The position numbers and the translations under genes were made by a program. The notes under the pieces are model-generated. The model was not told the DNA's origin and did no database searches. It saw nothing but the letters and a program-made list of their open reading frames with translations. A stretch of 64,000 bases of DNA from Hanleya hanleyi. Taxonomy: Eukaryota > Mollusca > Polyplacophora > Lepidopleurida > Hanleyidae. The DNA lies in contig JAVTVY010037192.1 in NCBI GenBank assembly GCA_036873755.1, forward strand, positions 98,661 through 162,660, written 5' to 3'. Positions 1 to 12,042 of this stretch are shown here, one piece after another (the stretch's first letter is position 1; every line of letters starts with the position of its first letter).

Positions 1-4
1 TCCC

Positions 5-95
5 CTCGGATGCTCCTTCACGAATGCTTCACATTGATACCTCATACGACTCCATCGGACCACTAGTGGCCCACCTAGACCCCAAAACGTTTAGC
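5..95 (+). repeat. Stray copy of the 151-166 bp unit found at 26036-26530
   Basis: The stretch from CGGATGCTCCTTCACGAATG through GACCCCAAAACGTTTAGC matches the units near 26090-26320 in the large TIR element (TCGGA..CTCC..ACGA..GCTTC and CCCCAAAACGT). The window may begin inside another copy of that element. Confidence 0.6.
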
Positions 96-172
96 GGGAC
101 CCATACTGGGTCCAGTTTTCGACACTAGATGACCACATCCCGACAAAATGGCTAGTTTTCGACACCGGACGT

Positions 173-210
173 GCCGCCATCTTGAACCAGAAGCAGACGC
201 CGCCATCTTG
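173..210 (+). promoter_or_regulatory. Two YY1-like GCCGCCATCTTG motifs
   Basis: GCCGCCATCTTG occurs at 173-184 and again at 199-210, 26 bp apart. The reverse complement contains AAGATGGCGGC, the known YY1 consensus. A repeat copy lies just upstream, so these may be transposon-borne sites. Function is inferred from motif match only. Confidence 0.3.
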
Positions 211-419
211 GATATGTCCCATAATGCACCGGGTCAAAATACTCGCTTCTGATTGGTCGAGGGCAGCGCGCCACACAACCGGAAGTGAGCGCGCCACAAA
301 TAAGAGGCAATTTACTCTTTTCCTATTACTGATCAATTTTGCCTTAATAGTTGCAATATCTTCTATAGATGCGTACCTCCCGTGGTCCCCAGTTGACCAA
401 TAGGAAATTAACCCGCTAG

Positions 420-1240
420 GCAAGGGGGCAGACGATGGACTCGTTATCCAACAAATGTATGTGAGGTATTATCAAATTAATATCAATATACGTCCGTGCG
501 ATGAAACACTTGTTTTATATTTAGAGCTCACATGAGATGATAACAGATTTGAGAATCACTGTTTTATTTTTCTACATCAGCGAAATAAACCGATCATGTA
601 TTTTGTTATCGTTATTTAGAGGGCTGTATATCCCCACGGTTAAGTTAAAGTATATCCTTGTTAGTTTAAGGTATAAAACGTAATCCCAGGTTAAGGCCCT
701 GTGCAAACAGACCACAAAAGTAGGAAATCATCGGTTTGAGTGGTTAAGACACGCTTGTTGTTGTACTTTACCCTATGCACTGAGAGAGAGAGAGACTAAA
801 CTATAATCTGTTTGTAATTGTGTTGTGCTATAGGCCTTCAGGTACTCCACTCATAGCGTTTCCAACAATGAATAATATTTGACTTCTCTCAGACATCGCC
901 CGCTTAGTCGGACATTATAAAGGGAGAACAATTTGTGACAGGAGTTAAACATTATGGATTGCTTAACGTCAGAAGGAAACCGCGCCGCGAGGCTCTGTAT
1001 AGTTTGTACCATCGGGGGTACAAGGAGGGTGAGATACGTAGGACGACGATGATTGAAGGAGCGTAGTACCGAACGTGAACAAGCAGTAGAATAGTCTTGA
1101 TGCAACAGCAAGCGTCAGATCCGACGTTCAATATCCATATGTCGTTCATAAAATAATTGAAAGACCTATCTGAGACCTCGAATGTCAGTCAGCACCAATT
1201 CCAAAATGTGTATGAAATAAAAATAATAAAGAAACAAGAT
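420..1240. other. No gene seen
   Basis: AT-rich single-copy-looking DNA with a short GA microsatellite near 781-795. No coding exon, RNA gene or clear repeat was recognised. Confidence 0.5.
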
Positions 1241-1242
1241 GG

Positions 1243-1300
1243 TTTATTACAAAAGAGAAGCGGTCAACAGTTTTCAATGATGTCAGCAAGACATCATGAT
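1243..1300 (-). mobile_element. Short Penelope-like 3' fragment
   Basis: Contains GAGAAGCGGTCAACAGTTTT followed by CAATGATG and GCAAGACATCATGAT. This is the conserved non-coding block found downstream of the reverse transcriptase at 48351-49267. Confidence 0.55.
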
Positions 1301-1741
1301 TTTATGTACATGAAATTCTAGCAATGAGTGGCTGTGTGGCGAGTGGACAAAGATCAAATAAACATAGTCTTGGGGAAGTACAGTCACGAGATGTCTTCTA
1401 TTTGCTCCATAATTGACTAGTATACTCTCCGTCTGTAGTTATCTCCGAATGTTTCATTGAAATACCCCATTTAGGAATAGCTAATAGACATCATGTTCAA
1501 ATATATCTAACAAAAATAACAAAAAAAATTCCAGATGTTTCGAAACATCTGGATCATAGAAATTCTTTCTGTTCATGACATATTCTCCTCTCGAGAACTA
1601 TTTCAGGATGGGGCACACATGCAAAATTGAAGCAATACTCTAAACGCTTGAAAAGGCATCCTCTGTATACTCCATAACCTTCGTCAGAAGAACCAAGCCC
1701 ATGAAATCATATATTCATACTTGTATCCTGTATAATACGTG

Positions 1742-1870
1742 GACCAGTAGCATAGATCTCATATACCACCAGGAGCATGGATCTCATACACGACCAGGAG
1801 CATGGATCTCATATACGACAAGGAGCATGAATCTCATATAAGACCAGGAGCATGGATCTCATATACGACC
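1742..1870 (+). repeat. 25 bp minisatellite, 5 copies
   Basis: The unit CATGGATCTCATATACGACC plus AGGAG recurs with starts at 1751, 1776, 1801, 1826 and 1851, an exact 25 bp period with a few substitutions. Confidence 0.85.
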
Positions 1871-1954
1871 GACATATTGTACATGGCAGAATCATTCTCC
1901 TGCTGTCAGAGTGTGTAACCTAAAATTGTCGGGGTATATCTGAAGGTATAGGAG

Positions 1955-2295
1955 GTATACATTGGAGCGACATACAACATGTGAGAAAAATTGACGTCTG
2001 GCGAGTTAAAAGCAAACATATGACCCTACAGGAAAGCATCCCGCGGCACCTCAGATTCACACCCGAGAATATGGTGGATTCTCGGACGTAGCCTTAGTAT
2101 CCCAGCCACGATTTTATTGCAGATGTTCATGTGGAGATAACGAAGTATCTACATGGCCCCTAGCACCGGCTTAAGCGGAATTAGATACGCTGTGAATTCG
2201 GGAGCTGTGATGACACATCAGCTCAAACAAATAACTTATCTGATTTTAATGGATGAGCATCGTGGACGTCTGATGGAGTAAATCTAGGAGTCCGG
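1955..2295 (+). repeat. Dispersed repeat R1, copy 1
   Basis: A ~330 bp interspersed repeat. Landmarks are TTGACGTCTGGCGA, CATATGACCCTACAGGAAAG, GGTGGATTCTCGGACGTAGC, GGCTTAAGCGGAATTAGATA and GATGAGCATCGTGGACGTCT. The same order is found at 22800-23095, in reverse at 20555-20875, and split at 23445/27115. No ORF is shared between copies. Part of it matches the 3' region of the Penelope-like elements. Confidence 0.75.
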
Positions 2296-2879
2296 GAGAA
2301 TGTGGCAGAATTATAGACTGCTGTTAGTGATTGGCACAAATATCGGTTGATAAAAGCACAGTACGAACGAGGCTGATAGAAAGCGTGTGTTGTACTGTTT
2401 GCGTTAATCGGAGATGCGCATAATTCATTGCATGCTGGCTGCACAGTGTTCTTGCTAGGAGTCCGTACCTCGCGAAATGTAAACGATATATATTATCACC
2501 ACACCAGATCAGATGGAGTAAAAGCGATGTTAATCATTTCCTGTGTTTATCGCGAGCTGCCGTTTCTGTAAGCATTTACGTAACACGATTCAATTGGCTT
2601 TTTGGTTGTTTATGGATGTTTGAGTTGGTTAAGTGGACCGAAGAAGGTTTATTGATATAACAATGCGCTATACGTCGGTTTTTGCTAATGGAATGCTCAT
2701 TCAGGTCTGTTGGTATCGGTGATAAAATATATGAGAGTTCTGGATGAAGTATTAATGTTCGCAATAATTCAAGAACTTCAGCGAGCTATGGATTTGATAC
2801 ATAATACAAACCACTGACATAAAATACATAGTTATCATATTAGGTAATTCCCACTATTAAAACATGCACTGCTGCAGAA

Positions 2880-3510
2880 CCAATCAATTGTCACGTTACC
2901 CCTTAAGGTTACAGTGCCACGAGAAGGTGAAAGTAGCGTGACAATGCAAATGGTTATGAACCTCTAATATTACAGTGCCATGAAGAGGCAGCGATTCAAA
3001 TTACAATGGTTCTAAACTCCATAATGTTACATTGTAATCTGAAGTGCGCGAGGCAGTGACAATAGTTCTGAATCCCCTAATATTATAGTTTCATCAGGAG
3101 GTAGCTAAGCAATGGCAATGGTTTAATAGCGGGTGAGAGGGTAGCGAGGTGATGACAATGGTTCTAGCCCCCCTCCCCCCTAATTTTACAGTGCCATGAG
3201 AGGATAGCGACGCGGTGACGACAATGGTTCTAGAGAGGGTAGCGAGACAACGCCAATGGTTCTGAACGCCTAATGTTACAGTGTCATGAGGAGTTGGCGA
3301 GTCAAATGTCAATGGTTCTGTAGCTTATAATTTTACGGTGTCATCTGGAGGTAGCGAGGCAATGGCAAAACGTTCTGAACCCCCTAATATTACAGTGCAA
3401 TGAAGAGGTAGCGAAACAATGATTCTGAAACCCCTTGTGTTACAATGCCATGAGAGGGCAGACATGCGAAATATGACAATGGGTCTGAACCCCTAATTTA
3501 GCGTCATGAC
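2880..3510 (+). repeat. Degenerate ~60 bp tandem array
   Basis: About ten diverged units built around GGTTCTGAACCCCCTAATAT, TACAGTGCCATGA and GGTAGCGA...CAATGGCAATG. Unit length varies and substitutions are many, so the array is old. ORFs across it are by-products. Confidence 0.75.
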
Positions 3511-3514
3511 GAGA

Positions 3515-3728
3515 GATAGAATAAGTTTTTTCGCGTTCAGCAATATTTCAGCTATTTTACGATCAACATGAAACTCTGTCAACAAGGAAAGTCAACAATT
3601 CATCAACAATCTAAAACTGATAAGACAAAACTCCTAAGTTTAAAAACTGGTATATACATTAAAATTTATTTAACAAACCGATCACTCTCAAATACTTCGA
3701 AATCAAATTTTTCGAATACTTTGAAATC
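3515..3728 (-). mobile_element. 5'-truncated Jockey-like LINE 3' tail
   Basis: Reads on the minus strand as the 3' end of the LINE at 51120-53815, including the GCTGAAATATTGCTGAACGCG tail motif in diverged form and the upstream TTGAGAG / GGTTTGTTAAATAAATTTTA segment. It ends where duplication copy A begins. Confidence 0.6.
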
Positions 3729-5737
3729 AGCAGATAACAGCTGTTGTTTCCGAAATTTAGTACTCTATTATTTCCCGCTGTGAGTGTTTTAGGATACCTG
3801 ATTGATGCACGCGTCCGTCTAACGGCTCCCAGATGCCATTTTATTGCCATTGATTATATAAAGCTCCTTCAACATAAAAGCTATATTTGCTTGTACGACA
3901 ACATTTTTTGTGTGGTCTGTGAATAATCGTAAGGCATCATCCCCACATAGAAAAAAGCATTTACAGCTCATGGGAACGATTGCCTCTTTTATTGTTTCTG
4001 AATGGTAACTGTACTGTAATAAATACCTCGTGATGTTAACCAGAAGCGTTCGTGTTTCATGGAATATCTGATATTTAAAGGCCTTCCTATACTGAATCAT
4101 CTGTACTCTTGACTGTATGTTGCAACCTTCTTTCTCTCTCCTGTTATATATGAGCGGTCTGATATAGCATAATATTACCCCGTCTTTAATCTTATGGGCT
4201 TCATATATTATATCATGCTATATTGTATAAGAATCTAATGTCTTTATCATCAGTCCAGTAAAGTATACGAATTACAATAATGTTATCAAATACAGTAGCT
4301 AAATGGCCACTTTCACCTTTTCGTTACTGAAACCAATAACAATGCTCTGTTGTTTGTGTTTAATCACTTCCATGTTTTTTATTTGCTCGATTTTTTTTAA
4401 ATTCTAAAGTTGTTTTCCATCAGCTGAATATGCAGCCATAAGTTTGTTTTTAGCAATTAACTATCTATGTTTTCTAGACGATAAATAAAGATATGTTTTT
4501 AATTTTCCGTTCTCCATTGCTAAAATTCTCACGGAATTTGACTGTAACCCAATTATAAAATGTTCAGTGATGTCTAAGTAATTTTTGTGTAAGGTGATGG
4601 TGTTGGGACCTGGCCATCACCAATAAATAAGTGTCGATGTCAGATGATTACCATCACGTGTCACTTTTTGATAACTATAACTTTTTTCTGCCTGTGTGAT
4701 AGCACAGGACCTGTTTATAATTGGAGTGCTGTATTCATCGATTTAGCCAATATTCACTAAAAAATCAAAACATCTTATTGAACGGCGAACAAATAAAAAG
4801 ATATAACTGGGACAATATTGGTCACCAGCTTGTAAATGTCACTGGAAAGAAATATGCCCGAAGGTTCATTTTCTTGAACACCGGTTAAAGTAAACATCTG
4901 TAGATTTGAGCAAATGGATTCTGTCACATTGTCGAGTTTTGTGGTTGCTATGGAAATACAGTATTCTCCTTCTAAACGAAGAGAGTTCTATGTTTCCTGT
5001 CAGTGTGTAAAGAATCAACGGTACATAGAATCGTGCGCCTTAGGCAAATTCATTTACATGAAATTAATTATATGGAAAACGATTTGATTCGGAATTTATT
5101 GTCACTCGGGAAAGCTCACGCGAGCGTACATGGTTATTAAATACAGAGTGGAATTGACGTTCGGCTCCTGGAATTTATGCCTGAAGCATTTGAGATGAAT
5201 ATAATGACTTGCCGTTGCATGAAAAAAAATCCACAAAGGGCGAAGAGTAGTATTTTATAATGATTCCACTTTAAGCTACTTCGCAGTTAAATTTAGTGGA
5301 GTATCCTTTTTTGTCCACCATGAAGTTTTGATAAATCTCGTCTTGTCGAAATCCGTTGTTTCTTTTCCGTAACTACACTCGACAATTGTTGGCTGATGTC
5401 AAGTAGCCTGTGTGTGTTATTGTTCATCTTGATTTATCAGAGCTCGTTTTATGACAAGTGCACTTATAACCCATATTGGCCTTTGACACTTCTCATGTCT
5501 GCCTTTGCTGTCTGTGAAACGGAAGTACGAGAATGACTCCGAAGGGCAAGTGACATATTAGTTAATTTTAATAAATTTTAGTTACTTTCCTATGAATGTA
5601 ATATGATATGCAGGAGTATAGGAGAAGGTTGTGAATATTAGTTAACCTCTTGCTCCGACCGGACTGTCTAACTAGACCTGTCAGGACTTGAAGTAGGTAT
5701 AGTGTACTCCTCTATCATCGACCTATGAGATAGCTCG

Positions 5738-6345
5738 TTAGAAAGGATATGTGACGTTTACATACGAAAAACTCCTTTGTGTGTGTACTGTAATAAAGCC
5801 GATTTTTTTTTCACTCAAAACCTGCGAAATAAGATTTTTCTTGAAGTTTACATACTGAAATATACCCTTCGAAAAAAAATGAGATATTCAGTTGCATAAA
5901 AATGGAGAAATGATTGATCAAAATGTGCTCCCCGGCTAGTTTGGTATTTTGGGGACATTTTCATGGAGAATTTTCTCCTGTAGCAAAAATATGACACCTC
6001 AAATCAAAACCATTTCTGGTTCTTTCCAATAAACAAACTTCCTAATATATTCTGTGACAAAATTATTTTGGTTTGAGGTGTCATATTTTTGCTATAAGAG
6101 AAAATCTTCACTGTAAATGCCGCAAAAATACCAAATCAGATCAGGGAGCACATTTTGATCAATCATATATCCATTTTTATACAACGGAGCATCGCAATGT
6201 TTTCGAGGCTGATATTTCAGTATGTAACTTCAAGAAAAATATGATTTGGTAGGTTTTGGATTGATAAAAATTCAGCATGATTAACATTACACACAAGGGA
6301 GTTTTTCCCGTATTGTCGTCACATATTCTTTCGACCGTCTTATGT
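5738..6345. mobile_element. Foldback element (long hairpin, ~290 bp arms)
   Basis: The left arm (~5738-6025) and right arm (~6065-6345) are inverted copies. Examples are AAAATGTGCTCCCCGG against its complement in CAGGGAGCACATTTTGAT, and TTTGAGGTGTCATATTTTTG near 6075 against CAAAAATATGACACCTCAAA near 5985. Outer ends pair too (AAAGGATATGTGACG with CGTCACATATTCTTT). A loop of about 40-60 bp separates the arms. Copy B of the duplication has no equivalent at ~36115-36145. No transposase is present. Confidence 0.75.
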
Positions 6346-7504
6346 TTCAGCATTGGCCAATCGGGGCTTCTGTTAAGAGGATGTAAAAATATATATTGTT
6401 TTGTATGACATTTCCTGTGCATTCTGCTGAAGATGTCATAACACAAACACGAACCAGAATCTACACAAAAGGAGAGGCTAGTATCGATATCTGGTACAGT
6501 GGTGGGCTTTGAGCAATGAATTAGGAACAAACGAGAAAAATTCGTCAAATAATATCGTCTTGTATTTACGGTTGGCTATTTTCCACGTTATGCCGAAAAA
6601 ACTGCAGAAGTCAAACATTTCACTTCATGAAATGTACGACCTTGTATGAAGTGAATAATAGTGGTAACAAATGAAGAAAAAAAACTGATGCCCACAGCAA
6701 CATGCATCCTTCGGGCAAGATTGTCTTGTATTGTAAAGGCGGGTTTCCTTCAATTATTCCTTCGCAGACAAATTGTTTCAGGAAATGGCGCAAATTCTTT
6801 CTCTTGTACCATATCTCTTTACTTTCCCACTCACGTTGTACATGTGGTCATGTCATGTTGTATCCCGCGGTTGTTTGAATTGGGGCCATATGGGAAATAT
6901 TGGGCCTTTCCTGTCGTACACGCGGCAAGATTGATTATTTTCACTACGCCTTAACTACCGCGGTGTTTGGAATGTCATGTTGTTAGTTTAAACATATTCG
7001 TAATGGATACTGAACTCAAGAGAAATATTTACAGACATCATGAGGATATAAGCCCCCCTTATCTTCGATGGTAAGAGAAAAAACCCCACCAACCAGCAAT
7101 AACTTACGGAGGACTAATAACTAACTATCAAACAGACTAAAATGAGCTATCTATTTTGTTTAAATATGAATGCTTACTGTAATTAGAAATATTTACTTTG
7201 TATATGAATCATCCAAATAGAATTAGCGTTCGTAGAGCGGAATATGTGTGGACCAAGAGTGACTATAACTGAAGAAGGCAGACCAGCTTCAAGTGCTTCT
7301 TTTACGTCTTGAAAGTCTGACGAAGGTGTGCCGTTATTCACATCTGACGCTAACAAACCTCTTCAATTTCCACCTGGGGGCCCGTGGGGATATCATATTA
7401 CCACAGCGCTCCAATTCGTGTATCTATCTGAGGTATTATGATTTAGTGTCATATATGCACAGTTAAAATCCCCCACCACCACATTTTATATTTCTCACGT
7501 ACGT

Positions 7505-7690
7505 CATTTGATTGAAATTGTAGTTTAAGGGTCGTTTCCCATGCGGATTTCGCGACCCATCAACTCAATGTTTTATTTGAAGTTCACGGTACATTTCTTA
7601 GTTCATTTAATATCTTTACAAGCGCTATATTATAGAATAAATAAATAACAAGGAGAGAGCAGAGGAAGATATGAATAGAAGAATCGACTA
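7505..7690 (+). mobile_element. SINE-like repeat with AAATA-rich tail
   Basis: Shares TTGATTGAAATTG.AGTTTAAG, CGGATTTCGC, CCCATCAACTCAATGTTTTA and TTACAAGCGCT with 59735-59965. Both copies end in an A-rich AATAAATAAATA-type tail. No ORF. Absent from duplication copy B. Confidence 0.6.
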
Positions 7691-7696
7691 TGTTCG

Positions 7697-8033
7697 TCAC
7701 ATTTACTAAAAAAAAAAGAGCCAGTCCCAAGGTGTTTTCCATGCCATGATGATCTCACGGTGAAACATATTCTTATCGAATGCATAGATTTTAAGATTGT
7801 AAGAGATGCTTTTTATTGAGCGACTACTTTGGAAGATCTTTTTAGTCGGGTGAGGGATTGCATCTTGGGTTATTTGAGAGAAATCGGGTTGTTACATAAG
7901 TTTTAATGTGTGTATGTTTTAATGCGTTGGATTACTAAATTAGTGACTTGAGTACTTGGAATTTTGTCTGATCGTCGCTATATAGCTGAAATATTGCTGA
8001 ACGCGACATTAAACCTTAATTCTCTCTCTCTCT
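7697..8033 (+). mobile_element. 5'-truncated Jockey-like LINE 3' tail
   Basis: Matches 53476-53815 nearly base for base. It encodes the diverged end of the RNase H/C-terminal region (AKHILIE-type segment, a TGA in place of a CGA codon) ending at the HKF stop. The 3' UTR follows, with CGTCGCTATATAGCTGAAAT, ATTGCTGAACGCGACATTAA and a TCTCTC end. A deletion and a stop show it is dead. Confidence 0.8.
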
Positions 8034-9379
8034 GTACAAGTTCGTCGGTCTGTTTTTGGTCAGGTTATACTGGTTGATATTTATTCATTGTTCATTTTAA
8101 TTGAAATTGCTGATGATTACTTTGTCTCACATACGTGTATGTATTGTAGATATATACATCAGTTAAATTTGATATTTTAAGCTAATTCCGCTTAAGTGGA
8201 TTGGGGGTCGTGTGTCTATGTTAAACACGGTGTCCATGTGAAGATATACGATAGAAGCGTATAGTATCTGTCCCGTGACGTTTCTTTCTCACTCCTCATT
8301 TCATATACACTCAAAGCTATTGCCTGTCATATACGCGTGCATGTCTGTGCCCTTCCGTATGCTAACTGTTCTTTTCCAAGCAATACCTTAATATGCGAAA
8401 CACAATCGGGGGATCATAGAATATTCTCAAATGCAGCAGTATTGTTTTCGATGTCTGCCTTTAATACCAATATTGTACACTATCTAGGGTTCATCTGGTG
8501 GGAGACTGGTTGTCCAATCCAGCCTGAGAGCAATATTATCTCCGGCTAACACCCTATTAGCATCTCATTGTTCACGTCCAAATAGGGTAAAAGAAGTCAG
8601 GAGCTAGGAGATGAAGGTATTATCAGACGCTAAGACTTGCCTTATGTTCATGACAGGTTTAATGGAATTGGTGCCGGGGTAATATATATGGAATTGGTAC
8701 CGCGAAAATACATAGAGTAGCCGGGCAAAGGAATTTTCTCTTAAATCCCCAAGACGGTGCAGACCAATTCGACTTGAATGGTGGTTCGATGTAGCTGGAT
8801 CATCGAACCTTCCAAGTCGTTGAGGCGGCTGAGACTTTCTGCGTCAACACCGAGATGTAATCTATTGCCGGGAACGATTGCATAGGCACGGCATGGAATG
8901 TTTACATCGCGTACGTTATTGAGTTACGAATTTTAGGTCACATGTTTTCGTTTATTCTTTCAAGAATAACAGGGATCCGTTTTTGCGTGTTTGCTGATAC
9001 GCTTATTGGCAAGCTGGAATCTGTTTGCTGATAAGGAGATTGCAGCAGAGGACTCGAGTTCTCACGTAATTAATATTTTGTCTATTTTCTACCCCTGAGG
9101 AGTTTCACTTCAGAATCGTGTACATGATACTCCAATAATCGAGATAGGGTAATAGGAGAACTAGCTTTGGTAAAAAAACTCCGTGATCTCTCACGCATTG
9201 AATAAGGAAAACCATTCAGAAATACATCTTCACACACCAAGTCGAAAACTACACGAGCTCGCCATGATCTAATGTAACACAGTTTCTTTACGGAATGCGG
9301 TATTTAGACTCAAACAGAATTTCCGCTGTGTAACCACTTAAAATTCAAATCTACTTTTCGAAGACAATTTCCCGTTTTT

Positions 9380-10754
9380 ACCCCTCGGGCAGATTCTGCC
9401 CGAGCGGTATTGTCGTTGCCTCCGTCGTCTGTCCGTCCGTCCGTCTGTCCGTCCGTCTGTCCGTCTGTCCATCATATCATTGTAAACACATTATCTCAAA
9501 AAGTCCTTCACTTACAACAATGAAACTTCATACAGTTGTTTAATACAGCCAGTACCAGAAGCCTATTGAAAGTCGGTGCCATTGGATGTGTTTTTCAGGA
9601 GTTATGCCCCTTTATACATGTCTGGCTGTTTTTATCCTTGTAAACACATTATCTCAAAAAGTCCTTCACTCACAACAATGAAACTTCATACAGTTGTTTA
9701 ATACAGCCAGTACCAGAAGCCTATTCAAAGTCGGTGTAATCGGATGTGTTTTTCAGGAGTTATGCCCCTTTATACATGTCTGGCTGTTTTTATCCTTGTA
9801 AACACATTATCTCAAAAAATCCTTCACTCACAACAATGAAACTTCATACAGTTGTTTAATGCAGCTAGTACCAGAAGCCTATTCAAAGTCGGTGTAATCG
9901 GATGTGTTTTTCAGGAGTTATGCCCCTTTATACATGTCTGTTGGTCCATATCCTTGTAAACACATTATCTCAAAAAGTCCTTCACTCACAACAATGAAAC
10001 TTCATACAGTTGTTTAATACAACCAGTACCAGAAGCCTATTGAAAGTCGGTGCCATTGGATGTGTTTTTCAGGAGTTATGCCCCTTTATACATGTCTGTC
10101 TGTTTTTATTCTTGTAAACACATTATCTCAAAAAGTCCTTCACTCACAACAATGAAACTTCATACAGTTGTTTAATGCAGCTAGTACCAGAAGCCTATTC
10201 AAAGTCGGTGTAATCGGATGTGTTTTTCAGGAGTTATGCCCCTTTATATATGTCTGTTGGTCCATATCATTGTAAACACATTATCTCAAAAAGTCCTTCA
10301 CTCACAACAATGAAACTTCATACAGTTGTTTAATACAGCCAGTACCAGAAGCCTATTCAAAGTCGGTGTAATCGGATGTGTGTTTCAGGAGTTCTGCCCC
10401 TTTATACATGTCTGTTGGTCCATATCCTTGTAAACACATTATCTCAAAAAGTCCTTCACTCACAAACAATGAAACTTAATACAGTTGGTTAATACAGCCA
10501 GTACCAGAAGCCTATTGAAAGTCGTTGCCATGGGATGTGTTTATCAGGAGTTCACACAAACCTGTGTGGATTGCTGTGAATAGACAGTAATCGTTCGACT
10601 ACATCTACTATAGGTAATCACTGCTCTATTGCTATATTGTTTTGTCTGTCTATGATCTATATCATACAGGTAAAATTATGCCAACCCCAAATATGGGAGT
10701 TGTTGGGGTCAGAAACATTATTTCCACAATTGCTCTGGGCCCGGCCCGAGGGGT
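9380..10754 (+). mobile_element. Pearl/Helentron-type non-autonomous element 1
   Basis: Features in order: ACCCCTCGGGC at 9380-9390, a perfect hairpin at 9384-9404 (10 bp arms, 1 nt loop), a (GTCC/GTCT)n tract at ~9428-9470, a 158 bp tandem core, a unique tail, and the inverted GCCCGAGGGGT at 10744-10754. Tandem core, ACGG-type microsatellite, end palindrome and subterminal inverted repeats are the published anatomy of molluscan 'pearl' elements, now regarded as Helitron/Helentron relatives. It is absent from duplication copy B at ~37950. No Rep/helicase gene, so non-autonomous. Confidence 0.72.
9481..10556 (+). repeat. 158 bp tandem repeat, ~7 copies
   Basis: TGTAAACACATTATCTCAAA recurs at 9481, 9639, 9797, 9955, 10113, 10271 and 10429, a constant 158 bp period; the last copy is partial. 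Units alternate between two variants at the junction (GGCTGTTTTTAT against TTGGTCCATAT) and at GCCATTGG against GTAATCGG. Confidence 0.95.
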
Positions 10755-11533
10755 CCCGATGGCGACAGCCACATGTTAAAAGCTGTACAACCACCGCATG
10801 CCATATTTGAGTTTCAAAGAAAGTTATGTCGTTCAGCTCCTATATTGATTCGCTATCTATGAAACAATGTACCATTCCAGTTTGAAGAATTTATCTTATT
10901 CTGACGGAACGTAAGTGTAGTATTTAACTTGATACGTGAATAGTGTATATTCCTCGCGACTGTGCAAATCAACACATTTCTGATTGGCCAATTATTCTAT
11001 AAACTATATTTGATAGCCAATCACATTGCCGATATAAGCTATGAGTAAACATGGAGCTAGGATTGGTTGCCATGGACACCCGTCAATCATCTGATTCGTA
11101 TGTCCGAGCGGGCCCCACTGAAGCCTCGGGTCCGATATGCAGTGTCCATGCCGTGAAGAATTTCCGCGCTCATAACCGAAATACGTCGATTTCACGGCAA
11201 GGACGACGATTGCCATTTTGATACTGTTTTTTTCTCCAAATAAATATTCCAGAACGAATAATACGACGTAAAATTAGCTCTCATGGTTGTATTTTCCAGA
11301 TTCTTCGAAAATAGTGACCATTTCAAACAAAGTCACAATATACTCGTGCGCCTCCATCTCTGATTTGTTACACAGTTGCTGATAGGTATATTCCGGTGTC
11401 TAAATACCGGCATAACGTGCACGTCCGTTGCCACAACGCCTTGTACTATTTATACCATGCAATGCACTATCCTTTCCAAGACAGATTTGACAGCAAGACC
11501 ATCGTTATCACTTGTTAACCTATATATTGGAAA

Positions 11534-11688
11534 TTACTGTAATTCTAGTACAGCAAAGCTGCCAGTATATATGTAAAATATTCAGTGAATATTAATGTAA
11601 TTTTTAAAGTAATTTACTGTAAATTTGCAATACTTACTGTAGATTTAAATTACTGGTAACTTTGCTGTACTTCAGTAAATTACTGTAA
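11534..11688. mobile_element. Small MITE with ~35 bp inverted ends
   Basis: The left arm 11534-11567 (TTACTGTAATTCTAGTACAG, CAAAGCTGCCAGTA) pairs with 11651-11688 (TACTGGTAACTTTGCTGTAC, TTCAGTAAATTACTGTAA) at roughly 80% or better. TTACTGTAA is repeated several times inside. Copy B of the duplication is shorter here, consistent with an insertion. Confidence 0.6.
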
Positions 11689-11951
11689 AATATACAGTAC
11701 AAGGACACAATGTATTTTCATATGGCTCTGGGAGTGTCAGTGTTTTCCGATTATTGACGAGGATCGTCTTCCCGGGACACAGATTCCTAATAATGTCAGA
11801 CCTGACGTCTGCATGTACGAAATGTCTGAATCGTTGAAGAATCTTCTATATAAGGATACCTATCATTGTACAGTCTAGATCAGTAATTACTATATCTTCC
11901 TTTGAGTTACTTAACCGGCACTAAAATAGCATATGTTTTCTTCTTCTCCAG

Positions 11952-12042
11952 AAATATACACCAACTGGATTCGACACGTACACAGGGACATACAAAGTAT
12001 CAGGAACATACAGAATAAAGATGTCTATATGGGATACATCAG
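11952..12042 (+). CDS. Rnd-like GTPase, first visible coding exon (switch I to DTSG)
   Basis: A 91-nt exon preceded by a pyrimidine-rich TTCTTCTCCAG acceptor and ending TCAG|GTGAGT. It encodes 30 residues from KYTPTGFD to IWDTS plus the first base of the following Gly codon (phase 1). It holds the effector/switch I Thr and the start of the G3 loop. It lies inside duplication copy A; a damaged second copy sits at 38645-38736. Confidence 0.8.

Noticed and set aside
2240..2290. Hammerhead ribozyme in the R1/Penelope-like region
   Set aside because: CTGATG occurs but the full CTGANGA...GAAA core and closing stems could not be found by eye; a covariance-model scan for hammerhead types I-III would decide.
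9481..10556. CRISPR or satellite centromere repeat
   Set aside because: The whole 158 bp period is repeated without spacers, and the hairpin and GTCC tract identify a mobile-element core.
11004..11216. Minus-strand 70-codon ORF partly conserved in copy B
   Set aside because: The copy B frame is broken by indels, and the similarity is that of the whole duplicated block, not of a coding frame.
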